Assembly (NCBI RefSeq): GCF_002078875.1
Contig: NC_034411.1
Span: 58,631,327 to 58,695,326 of the forward strand
DNA: 64,000 nucleotides
DNA from: Numida meleagris
Taxonomy: Eukaryota; Chordata; Aves; Galliformes; Numididae
Direction of reading: 5' to 3'
The number at the start of each line of letters is the position of its first letter. Positions within the stretch are counted from its first letter, which is position 1. The translations under genes were made by a program, and so were the position numbers. The notes beneath the pieces are model-generated. The model did not search any database, was not told where the DNA came from, and saw only the letters and a program-made list of their open reading frames with translations. Positions 61,001 to 64,000 of this stretch are shown here, piece by piece.

Positions 61001-63955
61001 GTAAAAACCATGTTTTTCAGAGCTATAACTCATAGGGCTTGTATAAGTTTATTTTAATGGGATTCAATATGGTGTAAGGACTTATGGTTAGTTTGATCCT
61101 ATGCAAGATACACACACTGGGAAAAATAATGCAAACAATCTTTTCCCCTCTAGTAGCTCAGACCAGATGAGGCACAGAAGAGAAAATATGCTGTTACCTA
61201 CACCGGAATTTTGTGGCCTTACTGAGGAAATACACGTTCTTCTATTTTTTGTCTTCAGTCAGTACAGCTCAGCATTGTCTTTCACTTTACTTTGTGCCAA
61301 GCACACAAAACTTAGTCTTCCTGGAGACTACAGTGCCTGAGAGGAGTAAGGACAAGGCTAAGACTGAGAGTGCTACAAATGTGAACAGGAATAAGATTCC
61401 GAGAGAATGTGGAAAGTGCTTTTGTTCGTTTGGTGGTTGCTGTGCATTTCTTTTCAAAGTTTTGTGCATGAGTAGCTGACTGATATTTAATCTTTAATAG
61501 AATAAATAAAAGTCAAGATTTGCTTTGGGTGAAGAGTTAGTTAACATCAGGAGATTTCTTGTTGCTAAAGCACAAAGGTCATCCAGTCATAGACCAGGAG
61601 AACTCGTTATGCCTCTACAACCACTCACGTAGTATAAATTTGTGGAGGTTGCCCAGTGGTTTCTAAAGTGCCTATTAGCATACAATAAACAAACAAAACA
61701 GCAACAAAATTTGCAGTGGAACTGTGTAATTCATACAGTGACATAGAATTTCAAATAATACCTTTCACAATATATAACTCGACCAGCAGCTCTTGAATGC
61801 ATAGAGTTAATATTCATATTCATGGGATATCTGTGAAAAGGTCAAGCAGGAGACATTTTAATCTATGTTTTCAATTTGTGGCTATACAGTTATAGTAATA
61901 AATCATAGCAGCTTTCAAAAAGAACAACAGTAACAGTAATATGTAACTCTAAAATTTCAAAGGACAACAGCTTTGACTAGTTTGTTTTTCTTGAACACCT
62001 AAACGCATTTTCTTTATTTTTTGTTGTGATACCTTATGTAATTACAGAAAGAGCTTTGATATCTAGCAACATAAAATGGATGTGCTAACAACTTCAAATT
62101 AATAGAAGCTTTCAGCGTATTTCAAAAGACACATTGCCAGGCACTGCCATAAAATTTTTCATTACTTTTTCACATGTAAATAAAAGTTTGCACCTAGTGG
62201 CAGGCACAGGACAGTTCTAATGACACAATGACACTCTGCAACACTCATCTACTCATTTCAAGTATCCTTTAGGAGTATTTTCTGTATTCAGATGCACTTA
62301 TACATTGCATACACCCCTAAAAAATGTCCTGCTTAGGGTTTTTTCAACATGTATCACTGTTTAGCTGTAACCACAGAGAAACCTCCACTCCAATTTGAAC
62401 ATTCTTATCAGGAGCTCTGTAACTGTGTGTGCCCCATCTGTAAGCTCCCATCATGGTCTGTACAGTCAGCAGTGCCCAAAGAGTTAAGTATCCACTTTTT
62501 AACTGTGTTGTGGAGGTTTTCTGCCTGTAGTCAGAGCAAAGACATGTAGAGTATATAGATAGGTATATGTCATGATTTACTTTTGTATGCCTTTATCTGG
62601 AGTGAACTCTGTCCATGGTGTAGTATGTAAACCAAACCGAATGAGAGGGATCCTTTTTTTCATGACAGAGCTGTGATCAGTGCCCTTGTGCAGGGAAAGT
62701 GTTATCACATTATGGTTGCTAGTACTCAAAAGACCCATAACAAGTTAAAGTGAATCCCCAAGGCTATCACTTTGTGACTTGGCCTCTGCAGAGCTGTATA
62801 GGGGCAAGGTCTGAGCAATGAACTGAACTCCTAGTTTAGGAGGAAGTGCTTCAATAGGAAAAGTTGAAGCTTAGGAGTCCGTATGTCCTCCTGAAACCTA
62901 CAACACACACATCTATTGTGGGAAAATCACATCTCAGATGATTACTTTCATCCCAATCCTATGAGCTGCTCTACTGCCTTGTCTTTTCCACTCTCCCAGG
63001 TACACGGCCTGTGTCTTATTCTCTCAGTCTTGTTCAGGAGTCATATGGGATCTGGAAGTTTCCATACCAAGAATGAAGTTAATTCCTGCACAGAATCAGG
63101 CAAAAGCACTGTGTATGTAGGTCATCAAAACAAAAGTTTGAGGATTCATGCTCTCCTGTTGTGCATATTTTATTCCTACTGAAGTGGAAAGATGATCAAC
63201 AAAATTGTAGATGTAAGCATGTAGTGGAATTCCATAGTAGGGCTGGGAAATTGTGTTTCTGAGATTTGTTTTTCATAAATAAAAGTAAATATTGACGTGC
63301 TAATTCTCTCTAGACAAAGAGAGAAAATAAGAATACATATGTAAGAAAAAACTCCTATTTTCATAGCTCTTGCAACACTATTAACTGAAGGGTACACTGA
63401 ACTGTAGGATGTCTTCCGTAACCTTGTCTTTATCCATCCCTTTGCTTTTGTATCTCATTTTATAATAGGAACTATGGGAACAGATGAAAAGATTTATGCA
63501 CATTTTAAAGACATAAGAAAGGCTGACCCATCAAAAGTGACAACTGTAGTTGGTTTTGTTTGTTTATTTGTTTGTTTTCCAGACTCAAATCTAAGTTGTG
63601 TTTACTTAGTGGTTCAATCTTTGTTTCAAGAGCTGAAATTCTTGAAGAGTGCTCTTTTTTTTTTCTTTTTCCCTGCACATGTGCACACACAGTTAATTAG
63701 AATAGATGAAAAGTGTTTATTTTGACAGATTATCCACATAGCATGGCCTGCACTTTTCTTGCAACAAGATTTATACTTAATCTGCACTCCTAGTGAAGAG
63801 GTAAAGTAGCTGATTGAATTAAAATAAATAAACAATTCCAGTATGCTTCTAATACATTTGTTGTGAGCAAAGGAAAAAAAAATAATAGCATTTGAAGAAA
63901 TGTTTATGGTTTGTACTCCTGTCATGGATTCCTGTGTACTGAAAGTCTGTGCTTA
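58006..63955 (+). other. THEMIS intron 4 or downstream sequence, right part
   Basis: AT-rich sequence without a supportable gene. A T-run lies at 60150-60165. A short phrase at about 61575-61600 (AAAGGTCATCCAGTCATAGA) hints at a minus-strand CR1 tail but is too short to call. Candidate exons near 61337 and 63471 were tested and rejected. Confidence 0.6.
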
Positions 63956-64000
63956 TCTCCTCTCCTCTCCTCTCCTCTCCTCTCCTCTCCTCTCCTCTCC
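63956..64000. repeat. Pentanucleotide satellite (TCTCC)n, runs off the window
   Basis: Nine perfect consecutive TCTCC units occupy the last 45 bases with no interruption, and the array continues past the right edge. The other strand is (GGAGA)n. Confidence 0.98.

Noticed and set aside
61337..61412. Possible THEMIS terminal exon with lysine- and glutamate-rich peptide after CTACAG
   Set aside because: The acceptor lacks a pyrimidine tract, the phase does not fit the phase-0 donor at 48326, and the peptide does not resemble the THEMIS tail.
61575..61600. Minus-strand CR1-tail-like phrase
   Set aside because: Only about 20 bases resemble the tail, and no body is visible to the right or left.
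63471..63540. Possible exon after TTTTATAATAG with a peptide MGTDEKIYAHFKDIRKADPS
   Set aside because: It is open only in a phase incompatible with exon 4; the phase-0 reading stops after 15 codons.
1..64000. tRNA, rRNA, CRISPR, bacterial operons or phage genes
   Set aside because: None seen; the intron-exon structure and repeat content are those of a bird nuclear genome.

Overview
The window is ordinary vertebrate nuclear DNA, almost certainly from a bird and most likely a galliform such as chicken. It is AT-rich and gene-poor, with short exons between long introns. Its interspersed repeats are avian in type: several 5'-truncated CR1 LINEs ending in the usual bird CR1 tail, two copies of a short non-autonomous mariner that I recognise as chicken Galluhop-like, and three relics of one avian endogenous-retrovirus LTR family. 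Nothing here is bacterial: there are no operons, rRNAs, tRNAs or CRISPR arrays.

Two protein-coding genes can be supported, both on the + strand. The left edge holds the last intron, the terminal coding exon (1601-1654) and the 3'UTR (to about 3060) of PTPRK, the receptor-type tyrosine phosphatase kappa. After about 16 kb of intergenic DNA comes THEMIS, the T-cell CABIT-domain adaptor. Four of its coding exons are present: 19376-19466, 34286-34444, 43908-44366 and 47281-48326. All splice junctions are GT-AG and the phases join cleanly (1, 1, 1, 0), giving 585 continuous residues from the start codon through both CABIT domains and the proline-rich motif. The last 50-60 residues of the usual family length were not found, so the final coding exon or exons probably lie beyond the right edge. 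PTPRK followed by THEMIS on the same strand is the order seen at human 6q22.33, which supports both calls.

Region by region: 1-3060 is the PTPRK 3' end; 3061-19375 is the intergenic spacer and THEMIS upstream region, with a mariner remnant and a solo LTR; 19467-34285 is THEMIS intron 1; 34445-43907 is intron 2, which carries a long CR1, the complete mariner derivative, the minus-strand LTR and another CR1; 44367-47280 is intron 3; 48327-64000 is part of the next intron, with a third LTR, a CR1, a near-perfect 27-bp inverted repeat and a pentanucleotide satellite that runs off the edge. The remaining open frames are short, lack family signatures and behave like chance frames.

I found no undescribed multi-gene system. 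The observations most worth a second look are the tight packing of repeats around THEMIS exon 3 (a CR1 ends 57 bp before its acceptor), a matched pair of direct CR1 copies flanking exons 3-4, the unexplained inverted repeat near 57.9 kb, and the missing 3' exon of THEMIS.
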